From Roseburia sp. 499 (lineage in GTDB: Bacteria > Bacillota > Clostridia > Lachnospirales > Lachnospiraceae), in contig NZ_CP135164.1 in the NCBI RefSeq assembly GCF_001940225.2, positions 868,001-932,000 of the forward strand: 64,000 nucleotides of DNA. The letters run 5' to 3'. Positions 52,454-61,340 of the stretch are shown here, in pieces (positions within the stretch are counted from its first letter, which is position 1; the number at the start of each line of letters is the position of its first letter). A program made the translations under genes and the position numbers. The notes below the pieces were generated by a model. That model did not search any database. It was not told the origin of the DNA and was given only the letters and a program-made list of their open reading frames with translations.

Positions 52454-55222
52454 ATGGCAGATAAATTATTTCCAAATCCAAACCCAGAAGCACCATTTCG
52501 TGAGCCTATTGCAAAATTGGCGAAGGTGGTAACAGATCGAATTCCCGTGGTGCTAGGAAAAGAAAAGATTACAAAAGACTCCCCGGAATACATAGGACTT
52601 GCAGCCATTTGTACTGATGAGATGGCAGAGATTGCAATCAAAATGGGCAAACGTAAGCCAAGGACACTGGAAGACATGGTAAAACTTACCGGAAAAGACA
52701 AAAAATATCTGGAGGATATATTGCAACAAATGGCAATCAATGGTGTCATTGAGTATAACTGGGAGAATCCAGAGCGGCAGAAACAGTATGTGTTGCCGAT
52801 GTTTGTTCCTGGTAGTGCAGAGTTTGCAAATATGAATAAAGAACTTCTGGAGGAACATCCGGAACTGGGGCGTTTCTTTGAAAGAATGAGCCGAATTCCA
52901 TTAGAAAAGGTTACGCCAATGGTGCCGCCTGGAGGAGCAGGAATTGGTATGCATGTGATTCCGGTGGAACGGGCAATTGAGATGGAGAACAAGTCTGTTT
53001 CTTTAGAACATATTTCTCATTGGTTAGATAAATATGATGGGAAATACGCAGCAAGTCCGTGTTCCTGTCGCCGCTCTCGAAAAACTTTTGATGAAGGGTG
53101 CGCGGACGACCCGGAAGGATGGTGTATCGCAGTTGGTGATATGGCAGACTTTGTGGTAGAGACAAATAAGGGTGGACGGTATATTGATAGAGAAGAAGTG
53201 CTTGAGATTATGCGGCAGGCAGAAGAAAATGGGTTTGTACATCAGATTACGAATATTGATGGAGAAGATAAAATTTTTGCTATCTGTAACTGTAATGTGA
53301 ATGTATGCTATGCACTTCGTACTTCACAATTGTTTAATACACCAAATATGTCACGTTCTGCTTATGTTGCAAGAGTAAATAAAGAAGATTGTGTAGCCTG
53401 TGGCAGATGTGTGGAGTATTGTCCGGCAGGAGCTGTAAAATTAGGACAGAAATTATGCAAAAAAGATGGCAGTACGATTTCATATCCTAAGCAGCCACTT
53501 CCATCCGAGGTTCCTTGGGGACCCCATATGTGGACAGAAGATTATCGTGATAAGAATCGTATTAATTGTTACGATACCGGAACAGCACCTTGTAAAACTG
53601 CCTGTCCTGCGCATATAGCGATTCAAGGATATCTTAAGATGGCGGCACAGGGCAGATATCAGGATGCATTGGCACTGATAAAAAAAGAGAACCCTCTTCC
53701 GGCGGTTTGCGGAAGAGTTTGTAATCGACGCTGTGAGGATGCATGTACTCGTGGAAAAGTAGACGAAGCAATTGCTATCGATGAGGTAAAAAAATTCATT
53801 GCAGAACAAGATTTGAATGCTGAGACACGTTATATTCCGAAAAAGGTTGTTCCGTCTCTTAAGGGAGAGTTTTTGGAGAAAATTGCAATTATTGGCGGAG
53901 GACCGGCGGGATTAAGTTGTGCATTCTATTTAGCAGAGAAAGGATATCATCCAACCATTTTTGAGAAAAACGAACGGGCAGGAGGAATGTTGGTGTATGG
54001 AATTCCTTCCTTCAAGTTGGAAAAGGATGTAGTGCAAGCTGAGATTGAGATAATTGAAGCAATGGGCGTTACAATCAAAACCGGTGTAGAGGTGGGAAAG
54101 GACATTACCCTTGATGAATTAAGGCAACAGGGGTATCAGGCATTTTATATTGCCATTGGATGTCAAGGTGGCAGAAAAGCAGGAATTCCGGGAGAAGATG
54201 CAAAAGGCGTTGCTACAGCCGTTGAGTTTTTGCGGGAGGTTAGCGCAAAAGAATCCTATTCTATTGAAGGAGACGTAGTTGTTATTGGCGGAGGTAATGT
54301 TGCGATAGATGTTGCTCGGAGTAGTGAACGTTGTGGAGCACCTAAGGTATCCATGTATTGTTTAGAAAGCCGTGACACCATGCCGGCATCGGAAGAAGAA
54401 ATTGCAGAAGCAGAGGAAGAAGGCGTTCTTATCAATGGAGGCTGGGGACCCAAAGAAATTCTTACGGAAGAAGGCAGGGTGAAAGGGATTGTCTTGAAAA
54501 AATGTCTTTCCGTTAAGGATGAAAATGGAAACTTTTATCCAACTTACGATGAAGAAGATACCATTACTGTTCCATGCAGACATGTATTCTTATCAGTGGG
54601 GCAAAGTATTGAATGGGGTGATTTGCTGAAAGGTTCTAAAGTGGAGCTGGGACGTGGCAATGGTGCAGTAGCAGATTCACTGACTTATCAGACTGCGGAG
54701 CCGGATATTTTTGTTGGAGGCGACGTTTATACAGGACCGAAGTTTGCCATCGATGCCATAGCAGCAGGAAAGGAAGGAGCAATTTCCATTCACCGCTATG
54801 TACAACCACATAGCAGTCTGACAATTGGGCGTAATCGTAGGGATTTTGTGGAATTGGATAAAGAAAATATCAGATTGGAGAATTATGATAATTCCAGCCG
54901 CCAGATTCCGGGACAGGATATGTCCATCGACCATAAGAAATCCTTCCGTGATGCAAAACTTCCGTTTACGGAGGAACAGGTGCGGACAGAAACAGCACGA
55001 TGCTTAAGCTGTGGTGCTTCTGTGGTGGATGAAAATCGTTGTATTGGATGTGGAGTATGTACGACCAAGTGTGAGTTTGATGCAATACATTTGTACCGTG
55101 AGAATCCTGCGTGCAGCACTATGCATAAGAGTGAAGATAAATTGAAATATATTCTACCATATGGAGCAAAGCAGGCAATTAAGGTGAAATTTTCTAGGAA
55201 AAAGAAGCCGGAGACCCCATAA
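52454..55222 (+). CDS. large iron-sulfur flavoprotein oxidoreductase (GltD-like core)
   Basis: A 922-aa multidomain protein. Residues 1-195 are a winged-helix-like and uncharacterised region. A Cys group C-S-C-R ... C ... C lies at about 199-224. A ferredoxin-type C-V-A-C-G-R-C-V-E-Y-C-P is at about 313-324. A GltD-like part starts near 376 (C-K-T-A-C-P) with C-G-R-V-C near 415, FAD site G-G-G-P-A-G near 481 and NAD(P) site G-G-G-N-V-A-I-D near 612. The C-terminus has C-L-S-C-G and C-I-G-C-G-V-C-x3-C (850-875). It probably moves electrons from NAD(P)H through FAD and clusters. hypB ends 3 bp upstream; hypA follows 20 bp later. Confidence 0.8.
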   Translation: MADKLFPNPNPEAPFREPIAKLAKVVTDRIPVVLGKEKITKDSPEYIGLAAICTDEMAEIAIKMGKRKPRTLEDMVKLTGKDKKYLEDILQQMAINGVIEYNWENPERQKQYVLPMFVPGSAEFANMNKELLEEHPELGRFFERMSRIPLEKVTPMVPPGGAGIGMHVIPVERAIEMENKSVSLEHISHWLDKYDGKYAASPCSCRRSRKTFDEGCADDPEGWCIAVGDMADFVVETNKGGRYIDREEVLEIMRQAEENGFVHQITNIDGEDKIFAICNCNVNVCYALRTSQLFNTPNMSRSAYVARVNKEDCVACGRCVEYCPAGAVKLGQKLCKKDGSTISYPKQPLPSEVPWGPHMWTEDYRDKNRINCYDTGTAPCKTACPAHIAIQGYLKMAAQGRYQDALALIKKENPLPAVCGRVCNRRCEDACTRGKVDEAIAIDEVKKFIAEQDLNAETRYIPKKVVPSLKGEFLEKIAIIGGGPAGLSCAFYLAEKGYHPTIFEKNERAGGMLVYGIPSFKLEKDVVQAEIEIIEAMGVTIKTGVEVGKDITLDELRQQGYQAFYIAIGCQGGRKAGIPGEDAKGVATAVEFLREVSAKESYSIEGDVVVIGGGNVAIDVARSSERCGAPKVSMYCLESRDTMPASEEEIAEAEEEGVLINGGWGPKEILTEEGRVKGIVLKKCLSVKDENGNFYPTYDEEDTITVPCRHVFLSVGQSIEWGDLLKGSKVELGRGNGAVADSLTYQTAEPDIFVGGDVYTGPKFAIDAIAAGKEGAISIHRYVQPHSSLTIGRNRRDFVELDKENIRLENYDNSSRQIPGQDMSIDHKKSFRDAKLPFTEEQVRTETARCLSCGASVVDENRCIGCGVCTTKCEFDAIHLYRENPACSTMHKSEDKLKYILPYGAKQAIKVKFSRKKKPETP

Positions 55223-55242
55223 GAGAAAGGAAGGAGAATGAA

Positions 55243-55590
55243 ATGCATGAACTTGGAGTAGTATTTCATGTAATCAAAATGGTAGAGGAAGTTGCTGAGG
55301 AAAATTCTCTTACAGAAATTAAATCTGTTACGTTAGAGTTAGGAGAAGTATCCACGGTGATAGAGGAATATCTGCAAAAGTGCTGGAAGTGGGCAACGGC
55401 AAGTCGTACGGAGATTATGAAGGAAGCAAAGCTTTTGGTAGAAACGATTCCGGCGGTCACTTATTGCGAGAACTGTGGCGAGACTTACGGAACGGTGGAA
55501 TATGGAAAAATATGTCCATATTGTCAGAGTCCACAGACTTATTTATTGCAGGGGAATGAATTTAATATTAAGGAAATAGAAGCAAGGTGA
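55243..55590 (+). CDS. hypA: nickel metallochaperone HypA
   Basis: A 115-aa HypA/HybF protein. It starts M-H-E-L-G, with H2 and E3 as the nickel site, and has the zinc site C75-x2-C78 ... C91-x2-C94. HypA passes nickel to its target enzyme with HypB. Presence with HypB but without HypC-F or hydrogenase subunits is unusual. An AGGAGA site lies just before ATG 55243. A terminator follows, closing the cluster. Confidence 0.9.
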   Translation: MHELGVVFHVIKMVEEVAEENSLTEIKSVTLELGEVSTVIEEYLQKCWKWATASRTEIMKEAKLLVETIPAVTYCENCGETYGTVEYGKICPYCQSPQTYLLQGNEFNIKEIEAR

Positions 55591-55606
55591 GATAGTAGAA
55601 ATTTAT

Positions 55607-55645
55607 GAGAGAGCCGTCACAGTCAATGTGGCGGTTCTTTTTATT
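55607..55645 (+). terminator. hypA terminator
   Basis: AGCCGTCACA/TGTGGCGGTT stem (55612-55621 and 55627-55636), then CTTTTTATTTTG. It shares its first 18-19 bases with the etfA terminator. Confidence 0.85.
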
Positions 55646-55730
55646 TTGTCAGAAAAGTGTAAATTTTACCTCAATTCTACAAAAAAAGTCTACTTGTGGG
55701 ATAAAGATTAGGGAAAAGGAGAATATCATT

Positions 55731-55958
55731 ATGAATATATTAAATCTAACCTGTCCGGGATGTGGCGCTCAAATGATAGTAAGACCCGGAGAAAAAGAAG
55801 CGGTCTGTGAATACTGTGGTCATAGAATAATTATTGAGGAAGAGTCAAAAGAACAGGCGGCATATGAACGGAGAAAGGGAATACTTCGTGCAGATGAGGA
55901 GATGAAAAAGGAACAAAAAAGTAAAGAAGTTTGGAAAAAGAAAGGAAATATACGGTAG
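55731..55958 (+). CDS. zinc-ribbon protein, possibly a frameshifted N-terminal half
   Basis: A 75-aa ORF with L-T-C-P-G-C-G-A-Q and V-C-E-Y-C-G-H-R, a standard zinc ribbon at 7-33, then a charged helix. GGAGAA precedes ATG 55731. The ORF ends at 55958, but the next frame, open from 55931, continues with a conserved-looking domain. Zinc ribbon followed by charged helix and a beta domain is a familiar layout, so the two ORFs may be one gene broken by an indel near 55930. Confidence 0.55.
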   Translation: MNILNLTCPGCGAQMIVRPGEKEAVCEYCGHRIIIEEESKEQAAYERRKGILRADEEMKKEQKSKEVWKKKGNIR

Positions 55959-56404
55959 AGGGACTGGATACATATTTGTCAGACCTTTCAAATCTGGATG
56001 ATGCCTTTATTGAAGTGATTCATAGTAAGACAGAATCACTCAATCGTTATAACACGGAACCATCTTCTCTTATTACAAATGAGGTGGTTTCTGCCGAGCC
56101 GGTAAAAATGTTTCTTTTGACTGACGGTAAAAACCAGAATATTCTTTATGATGTTTATGAAGTAACTTATAAAATGCATGATGATAGTGTGAAAACAGTA
56201 TATCTTGCCGTTTACTATAAAAATATAATTGTTCGTCAGGGGGAGGATGTTTCCATTGATTATGATGACTGTATGTATACAGGAAATATTATCAATCTTG
56301 GAGATTATCGGGACAGTGTAATTTCGGTGTATATGACTCTTAAAGAGGTAAAAGCGGATATTCAGACTAAGCAGGAGACTGCAATGAAAATAATGGAACG
56401 ATAA
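55931..56404 (+). CDS. hypothetical protein, possibly the 3' half of the zinc-ribbon gene
   Basis: An open frame of 157 codons overlapping the previous ORF by 28 bp in another frame. It starts only with TTG at 55931 and has no convincing ribosome site. The protein, K-Y-T-V-E-G-L-D-T-Y-L-S-D-L then a beta-rich part (P-V-K-M-F-L-L-T-D, V-Y-E-V-T-Y-K-M), is not recognised. Its good length and lack of its own start make a frameshifted continuation of the preceding gene the best reading. Translational coupling is the alternative. Confidence 0.5.
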   Translation: MEKERKYTVEGLDTYLSDLSNLDDAFIEVIHSKTESLNRYNTEPSSLITNEVVSAEPVKMFLLTDGKNQNILYDVYEVTYKMHDDSVKTVYLAVYYKNIIVRQGEDVSIDYDDCMYTGNIINLGDYRDSVISVYMTLKEVKADIQTKQETAMKIMER

Positions 56405-56742
56405 TGAAAAGAATTTATAAATTTTACTCAATTTAAAAAATTTCAGGTTTCTATTTGAATAGAAATGTGATATACTAAATACATTCATAAAGACTTATGG
56501 AGCAATCCCATAGGTCTTTCCTTTTGAGATGTTAAGAAAAGAGAGGTGAAAAGAATGGACAGTTGTGATAGTTGCGGGCGAAGTAGATGCGATGGACATA
56601 GACGTAGTGCATTAAGAAACAGCAATATCCGGCTGTCTCTTCTTTTTGCGCGTTAGAATACAAGAAAGTACGGTTATTATGTCCATCAATAAGTCCTCAT
56701 AAAAAAGAATCCACTTACAGAGAATAAGTACAGGAGGAAGAA
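56405..56742 (+). promoter_or_regulatory. mgtE leader: promoter, hairpin, mini-ORF and long-range pairing
   Basis: TATACT at 56471-56476 with an upstream TG forms an extended -10. A hairpin follows (AAAGACTTATGG/CCATAGGTCTTT, 56489-56500 and 56508-56519). Then come a mini-ORF (56555-56656) and a pairing between GATGGACATA inside that ORF (56591-56600) and TATGTCCATC after it (56688-56697). No M-box (ykoK) consensus was found. The layout suggests translation-coupled control of mgtE. Confidence 0.5.
56555..56656 (+). CDS. Cys/Asp/His-rich leader mini-ORF before mgtE
   Basis: A 33-codon ORF with a strong AGAGGTGA site 6-7 nt upstream. It encodes M-D-S-C-D-S-C-G-R-S-R-C-D-G-H-R-R-S-A-L-R and a hydrophobic end L-S-L-L-F-A-R. 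C-x2-C ... C-x2-H resembles a metal-binding pattern. It lies 86 bp before mgtE. Ribosome progress over the ORF would disrupt the 56591-56600 / 56688-56697 pairing. It may be a regulatory leader peptide for magnesium transport. Confidence 0.55.
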   Translation: MDSCDSCGRSRCDGHRRSALRNSNIRLSLLFAR

Positions 56743-58179
56743 ATGATGGAAATGAACAATGAAAAAGAAATACGAAAAGAATCGGATATCATGCCGGAAA
56801 AACCGGATTATGCCAAAGAACTGGAAGCTATCATCAAAAGTAATGCGTCAGATGTTGAAATAAGAGAACAGTTAGAAGATTATCATGAAAATGACATTGC
56901 AGATGTATTAGAAGAATTGACATCGGAAGAGAGGAAAAAACTCTATCGGATTTTGGGAAAGGAAACCGTTTCAGAGATTTTTACCTATTTAGAAGATGTA
57001 GAGATTTATATTAATGAATTGGATTCCGAAGTAGCAGCAGATATTATTGAATCCATGGATGCGGATGACGCGGTAGATGTTCTGGATGAACTGGAGGAAG
57101 AAAAGAGCCAGGAGTTAATTGAATTGCTGGACGAAGAATCCAGACATGACATTGATTTGATTCATTCTTATGATGAAGATGAAATCGGTAGTCGCATGAC
57201 GACGAATTTCATTGTGATAAGGAAGGACGTTACAGTACGTCAGGCTATGAAGGCTCTGGTGGATCAGGCGGCAGAGAATGATAATATCGGAACGGTATAT
57301 GTAGAAGAAAGTGATGAAACCTTTTATGGTGCCATTGATTTGAAGGATTTGATTATTGCCAGAGATTATACCAAGCTGGAAGACTTGATTAGTACTTCTT
57401 ATCCGTATGTATACGCAAAAGAAACAGTAGAACAGTGTATTGAAGATTTGAAGGATTATTCCGAGGATTCCATTCCGGTACTGGATAACGATAATCGAAT
57501 TCTGGGTGTTATTACGGCACAGGATTTGATTGAAGTAGTGGATGAAGAAATGGGTGAAGACTACGCCATGTTGGGAGGTCTTACTGCAGAAGAAGATATG
57601 CAGGAGCCAATATTTCAGAGTATTCGGAAACGTATTCCGTGGTTAGTCGTATTGCTGTTTTTAGCCCTTGGAGTTTCCGTGGTAGTAGGAATGTTTGAAA
57701 AGGTTGTAGCAGAGCTTACCATGGTAATGGCATTCCAGTCATTGATTCTTGGTATGTCCGGAAATGTGGGAACACAGTCATTGGCAGTTACCATTCGTGT
57801 GTTGATGGATGAAAATCTTTCTGCAAAAGAAAAGATGTATTTGGTGTGGAAGGAAACAAGGGTGGGCTTTTTAAATGGAGTAATTCTTGGTGTTCTGGCA
57901 TTTGGAATCATTGGTATATATATTCTGGTAATAAAGCAGAAAACAGTGTTGTTTGCTTTTTCCGTATCCGGGTGTATTGGCATGGCATTGATAACAGCGA
58001 TGATGATTTCCGGATTTACCGGAGCAATGATACCGATTATATTTAAGAAAATGAAGATTGATCCGGCAGTTGCATCCGGCCCTTTGATTAGTACCATAAA
58101 TGACTTGGTGGGAGTTGTAGTTTATTATGGAATGGCATGGGTATTTCTGATAAATATCCTTCATCTGAATTTGTTGTAA
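56743..58179 (+). CDS. mgtE: magnesium transporter MgtE
   Basis: A 478-aa Mg2+ channel/transporter. The cytosolic N domain (about 25-155) has the acidic repeats with D-I-A-D-V-L-E-E-L. Two CBS domains (about 160-275) follow, with N-I-G-T-V-Y-V-E-E and S-I-P-V-L-D-N-D-N-R. The membrane part (about 300-478) has five helices with N-V-G-T-Q-S-L-A-V-T in the pore. In MgtE the N and CBS domains close the pore when Mg2+ is high. AGGAGG precedes the ATG. The leader has a mini-ORF and pairing elements. Confidence 0.95.
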   Translation: MMEMNNEKEIRKESDIMPEKPDYAKELEAIIKSNASDVEIREQLEDYHENDIADVLEELTSEERKKLYRILGKETVSEIFTYLEDVEIYINELDSEVAADIIESMDADDAVDVLDELEEEKSQELIELLDEESRHDIDLIHSYDEDEIGSRMTTNFIVIRKDVTVRQAMKALVDQAAENDNIGTVYVEESDETFYGAIDLKDLIIARDYTKLEDLISTSYPYVYAKETVEQCIEDLKDYSEDSIPVLDNDNRILGVITAQDLIEVVDEEMGEDYAMLGGLTAEEDMQEPIFQSIRKRIPWLVVLLFLALGVSVVVGMFEKVVAELTMVMAFQSLILGMSGNVGTQSLAVTIRVLMDENLSAKEKMYLVWKETRVGFLNGVILGVLAFGIIGIYILVIKQKTVLFAFSVSGCIGMALITAMMISGFTGAMIPIIFKKMKIDPAVASGPLISTINDLVGVVVYYGMAWVFLINILHLNLL

Positions 58180-58238
58180 ATAAATAAAAAATATGCTATA
58201 CTTAGTCCGCATGAAGAAACAAAAGATGAGGTACATTC

Positions 58239-59645
58239 ATGAACAAAAGACGACGAACCGGGATTTTTCTGGTGATGTTCTGTTGTATGATGTGCGGCTG
58301 TGCAAGGGTTAAAGAAGAGAACAGAAAAGAAACGATAGAGCAGCAGGTTTCGGAAACGGTACAGGAGAACAACATTTCAGAAGTGTCTAAAAATCAAATA
58401 AATGATTTGACTGATGCAATAGAACAGATTCTGGACCGTGCTGACAGAGCATTTATTAGTGGATATCTGGTAGATGAATCGTTTTTTATGTGGTTGTCCG
58501 GACAGTATGGCGAGGATTGTATTTATAGTTTGGCAGATGCTGTAATGGAGAAACCGCAGGATTGTGAGAGCTGGTATAAGTTTACAGGAAAGTCTATCCA
58601 TGTATTGTGGTTGGAGTATTGTGAGCACACAGGATTTCAAAGTTATGCGCTTGAAAATGTGTATCAAAAGGAATGTGCAGATATTGGACAGGTAGTTATG
58701 GATTTTACCGGAGATATTAATCTTTCTGAGGGATGGTCCACAACAGAATATATGGATTCGCAGGCAAATGGCATGGAGGATTGTATGTCATCGGCATTGC
58801 TGGAAGAGATGCGCAACGTAGATATTCTTATGATAAATAATGAATATACCTATAGCACAAGGGGCGAGCCATTGGAAGGAAAGACATATACTTTTCGAGC
58901 GAATCCGGAGCGCGTAAAGGTACTAGAGACTCTTGGAGCGGATATTGTATCTGTGGCAAATAATCATGTGTATGATTATGGAGCAGAGGCTTTAGTAGAT
59001 ACGTTGGAAACTTTGGAAAATGCAGAAATTCCTTATGTAGGAGCTGGACGAAATCTTGCAGATGCCATGAAGCCGGTTTCTTTTATTGCAAATGGACGCA
59101 AGATTACGATTGTATCGGCTACTCAGATAGAACGTTCCACCAATTATACGAAAGAAGCAACGGAGAATAGTCCGGGAGTGTTAAAGACCTTAAATCCGGA
59201 CAAGTTTATTACTGTGATTGAAAAGGCAAGAAAAAACAGTGACTATGTGATTGTTTTTGTTCATTGGGGGACGGAAGGAACGAATCACTATGGAAGTGAT
59301 CAGGTTACGCTGGGACGGCAGTTTATAGATGCGGGAGCAGATGTGATTATTGGTGGACATACGCATTGCCTTCAGGGATTTGAGTATTATAATGGAAAGC
59401 CTATTATTTACAGTCTCGGAAATTTTTGGTTTAATGATAAAACACTGGATACGGGATTATCTCAGGTTGTTATTCATACAGATACCAATGAGATAGATTT
59501 TCGATTCCTGCCATGTATTCAGCGCGGAGGTGTTACCTCGTTGGTAGAAGAGACAGGAGAAAAACAGCGAATTCTTGATTTTATGCAGGAGATTTCTGCG
59601 TCGGGAATTACTGTGAATAGTGAAGGCTATGTATATGAAGAATAG
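58239..59645 (+). CDS. CapA-family lipoprotein (PGA-capsule-like metallophosphatase)
   Basis: A 468-aa lipoprotein with lipobox M-M-C-G-C at about 18-22. The catalytic region (about 150-420) matches the CapA/PGA_cap metallophosphoesterase: V-M-D-F-T-G-D-I, M-I-N-N-E, S-V-A-N-N-H-V-Y-D-Y-G, V-H-W-G-T-E and I-I-G-G-H-T-H-C-L-Q-G. Members take part in poly-gamma-glutamate or related cell-surface metabolism; orphan copies like this are common in clostridia and their substrate is unknown. It lies 59 bp after mgtE. Confidence 0.85.
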   Translation: MNKRRRTGIFLVMFCCMMCGCARVKEENRKETIEQQVSETVQENNISEVSKNQINDLTDAIEQILDRADRAFISGYLVDESFFMWLSGQYGEDCIYSLADAVMEKPQDCESWYKFTGKSIHVLWLEYCEHTGFQSYALENVYQKECADIGQVVMDFTGDINLSEGWSTTEYMDSQANGMEDCMSSALLEEMRNVDILMINNEYTYSTRGEPLEGKTYTFRANPERVKVLETLGADIVSVANNHVYDYGAEALVDTLETLENAEIPYVGAGRNLADAMKPVSFIANGRKITIVSATQIERSTNYTKEATENSPGVLKTLNPDKFITVIEKARKNSDYVIVFVHWGTEGTNHYGSDQVTLGRQFIDAGADVIIGGHTHCLQGFEYYNGKPIIYSLGNFWFNDKTLDTGLSQVVIHTDTNEIDFRFLPCIQRGGVTSLVEETGEKQRILDFMQEISASGITVNSEGYVYEE

Positions 59646-59723
59646 ACAGAGTGCCGTTGGGAATTAATGAATTACTACGGCTAAATATAAACAAATATTA
59701 TTTTAAAGAAAGAGGAGACTATT

Positions 59724-61265
59724 ATGAGTAAGAAACCTACCGTATTAATGATTCTGGATGGATTTGGCTTAAATGAAGAACATAAGGCAAATGCTGTTTA
59801 TGAAGCAAAGAAGCCTAATATTGATGCATTGATGAAGGAATATCCATTTGTAAGAGGATATGCAAGTGGACTTGCAGTAGGACTTCCGGATGGACAGATG
59901 GGTAACTCCGAAGTAGGACATCTGAATATGGGTGCCGGAAGAATTGTATATCAGGAATTGACCAGAATTACGAAGGAAATCGAAGATGGAGATTTCTTCA
60001 AGAATGAAGCATTACTGGCAGGAATGAAAAATGTAAAGGACAATAATTCTGCACTTCATTTATATGGATTGTTGTCTGATGGTGGTGTACACAGCCATAA
60101 TACACATTTATACGGACTTTTAGAGATGGCAAAAAGAGAAGGAATTGAAAAAGTATATGTACATTGCTTCTTGGATGGACGTGATACTGCACCAACTTCC
60201 GGTAAAGGATTTATGGAAGAATTAGAAAGCAAAATGAAAGAAATCGGTGTAGGTGAAATTGCTTCTGTAACCGGACGTTACTATGCAATGGACCGTGATA
60301 ATCGTTGGGACCGTGTAGAAGCAGCTTATAATGCAGTGGCAAATGGAGAAGGAAAGAAAGTTTCTAATGCAGTAGAAGCAGTAGCAGCTTCCTATGCAGA
60401 GGATGTGACAGACGAATTCGTAGTACCTACTGTAGTAGAGAAAGACGGAAAGCCGGTTGCAACTGTAAATGATAAAGACACTGTTATCTTCTTTAACTTC
60501 CGTCCGGACCGTGCAAGAGAAATTACCAGAGCTTTCTGTGCAGATGATTTTGATGGATTTAATAGAGGAGCAAGAAAAGATGTAACTTATGTTTGCTTCA
60601 CAGAATACGATGTAACCATTCCAAATAAAACAGTTGCATTCCATAAGGTAGAGTTGACAAATACTTTTGGTCAGTTCCTTGCTGATAATGGAAAGACTCA
60701 GGCAAGAATTGCTGAAACAGAGAAATATGCGCATGTTACTTTCTTCTTTAATGGTGGCGTAGAAGAACCAAATCAGGGAGAAGACAGAATTTTAGTAAAA
60801 TCTCCAAAAGTAGCAACTTATGATTTGAAGCCGGAAATGAGTGCTTATGAAGTTTGCGATAAATTGGTAGATGCTATTAAGTCTGACAAATATGATGTAA
60901 TTATCATTAACTTTGCAAATCCGGATATGGTAGGACATACCGGAGTAGAGGCAGCAGCAATTGCAGCAGTAGAAGCAGTAGATACTTGCGTTGGAAAAGC
61001 TGTGGAAGCAATTAAGGAAGTGGATGGAACTATGTTTATTTGTGCAGACCACGGAAATGCAGAACAGTTACTGGATTATGAAACCGGTGAAAGCTTTACT
61101 GCACATACCACAAATCCGGTACCATTTATTTTAGTAAATTATGACCCGGCATATACTTTAAGAGAAGGTGGATGTTTAGCAGATATTGCTCCAACTCTTA
61201 TTGAGATTATGGGAATGAAGCAGCCGGCAGAAATGACAGGAAAGTCTCTGTTGGTAAGAAAATAA
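59724..61265 (+). CDS. gpmI: 2,3-bisphosphoglycerate-independent phosphoglycerate mutase
   Basis: A 513-aa Mn-dependent alkaline phosphatase-fold mutase of glycolysis, converting 3- to 2-phosphoglycerate. D-G-F-G at 10-13 and the phospho-Ser in M-G-N-S-E-V-G-H-L-N near 60-70 are present. H-F-x-D-G-R-D-T appears as H-C-F-L-D-G-R-D-T, and the metal ligands are in N-P-D-M-V-G-H-T-G and C-A-D-H-G-N-A-E-Q. Full length. AGAGGAGA site upstream. It ends at a bidirectional terminator. Confidence 0.96.
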   Translation: MSKKPTVLMILDGFGLNEEHKANAVYEAKKPNIDALMKEYPFVRGYASGLAVGLPDGQMGNSEVGHLNMGAGRIVYQELTRITKEIEDGDFFKNEALLAGMKNVKDNNSALHLYGLLSDGGVHSHNTHLYGLLEMAKREGIEKVYVHCFLDGRDTAPTSGKGFMEELESKMKEIGVGEIASVTGRYYAMDRDNRWDRVEAAYNAVANGEGKKVSNAVEAVAASYAEDVTDEFVVPTVVEKDGKPVATVNDKDTVIFFNFRPDRAREITRAFCADDFDGFNRGARKDVTYVCFTEYDVTIPNKTVAFHKVELTNTFGQFLADNGKTQARIAETEKYAHVTFFFNGGVEEPNQGEDRILVKSPKVATYDLKPEMSAYEVCDKLVDAIKSDKYDVIIINFANPDMVGHTGVEAAAIAAVEAVDTCVGKAVEAIKEVDGTMFICADHGNAEQLLDYETGESFTAHTTNPVPFILVNYDPAYTLREGGCLADIAPTLIEIMGMKQPAEMTGKSLLVRK

Positions 61266-61288
61266 GAATAAGAAGTTGTACTTAATAA

Positions 61289-61326
61289 AAAAGCGCAGAA
61301 CCTTTTTATAGGGACTGCGCTTTTTA
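61289..61326. terminator. bidirectional terminator after gpmI
   Basis: AAAAGCGCAG/CTGCGCTTTT (61289-61298 and 61315-61324) with A- and T-runs. It serves gpmI and the convergent PilZ gene. Confidence 0.9.
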
Positions 61327-61340
61327 CATAAAATTTTATA

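Noticed and set aside
56405..56742. M-box (ykoK) magnesium riboswitch before mgtE
   Set aside because: The conserved M-box strings such as GGTGAGGCTCC and ATACGCTGCTGCCC were not found; only GAGGTGAA is present, and that serves as the ribosome site of the mini-ORF.
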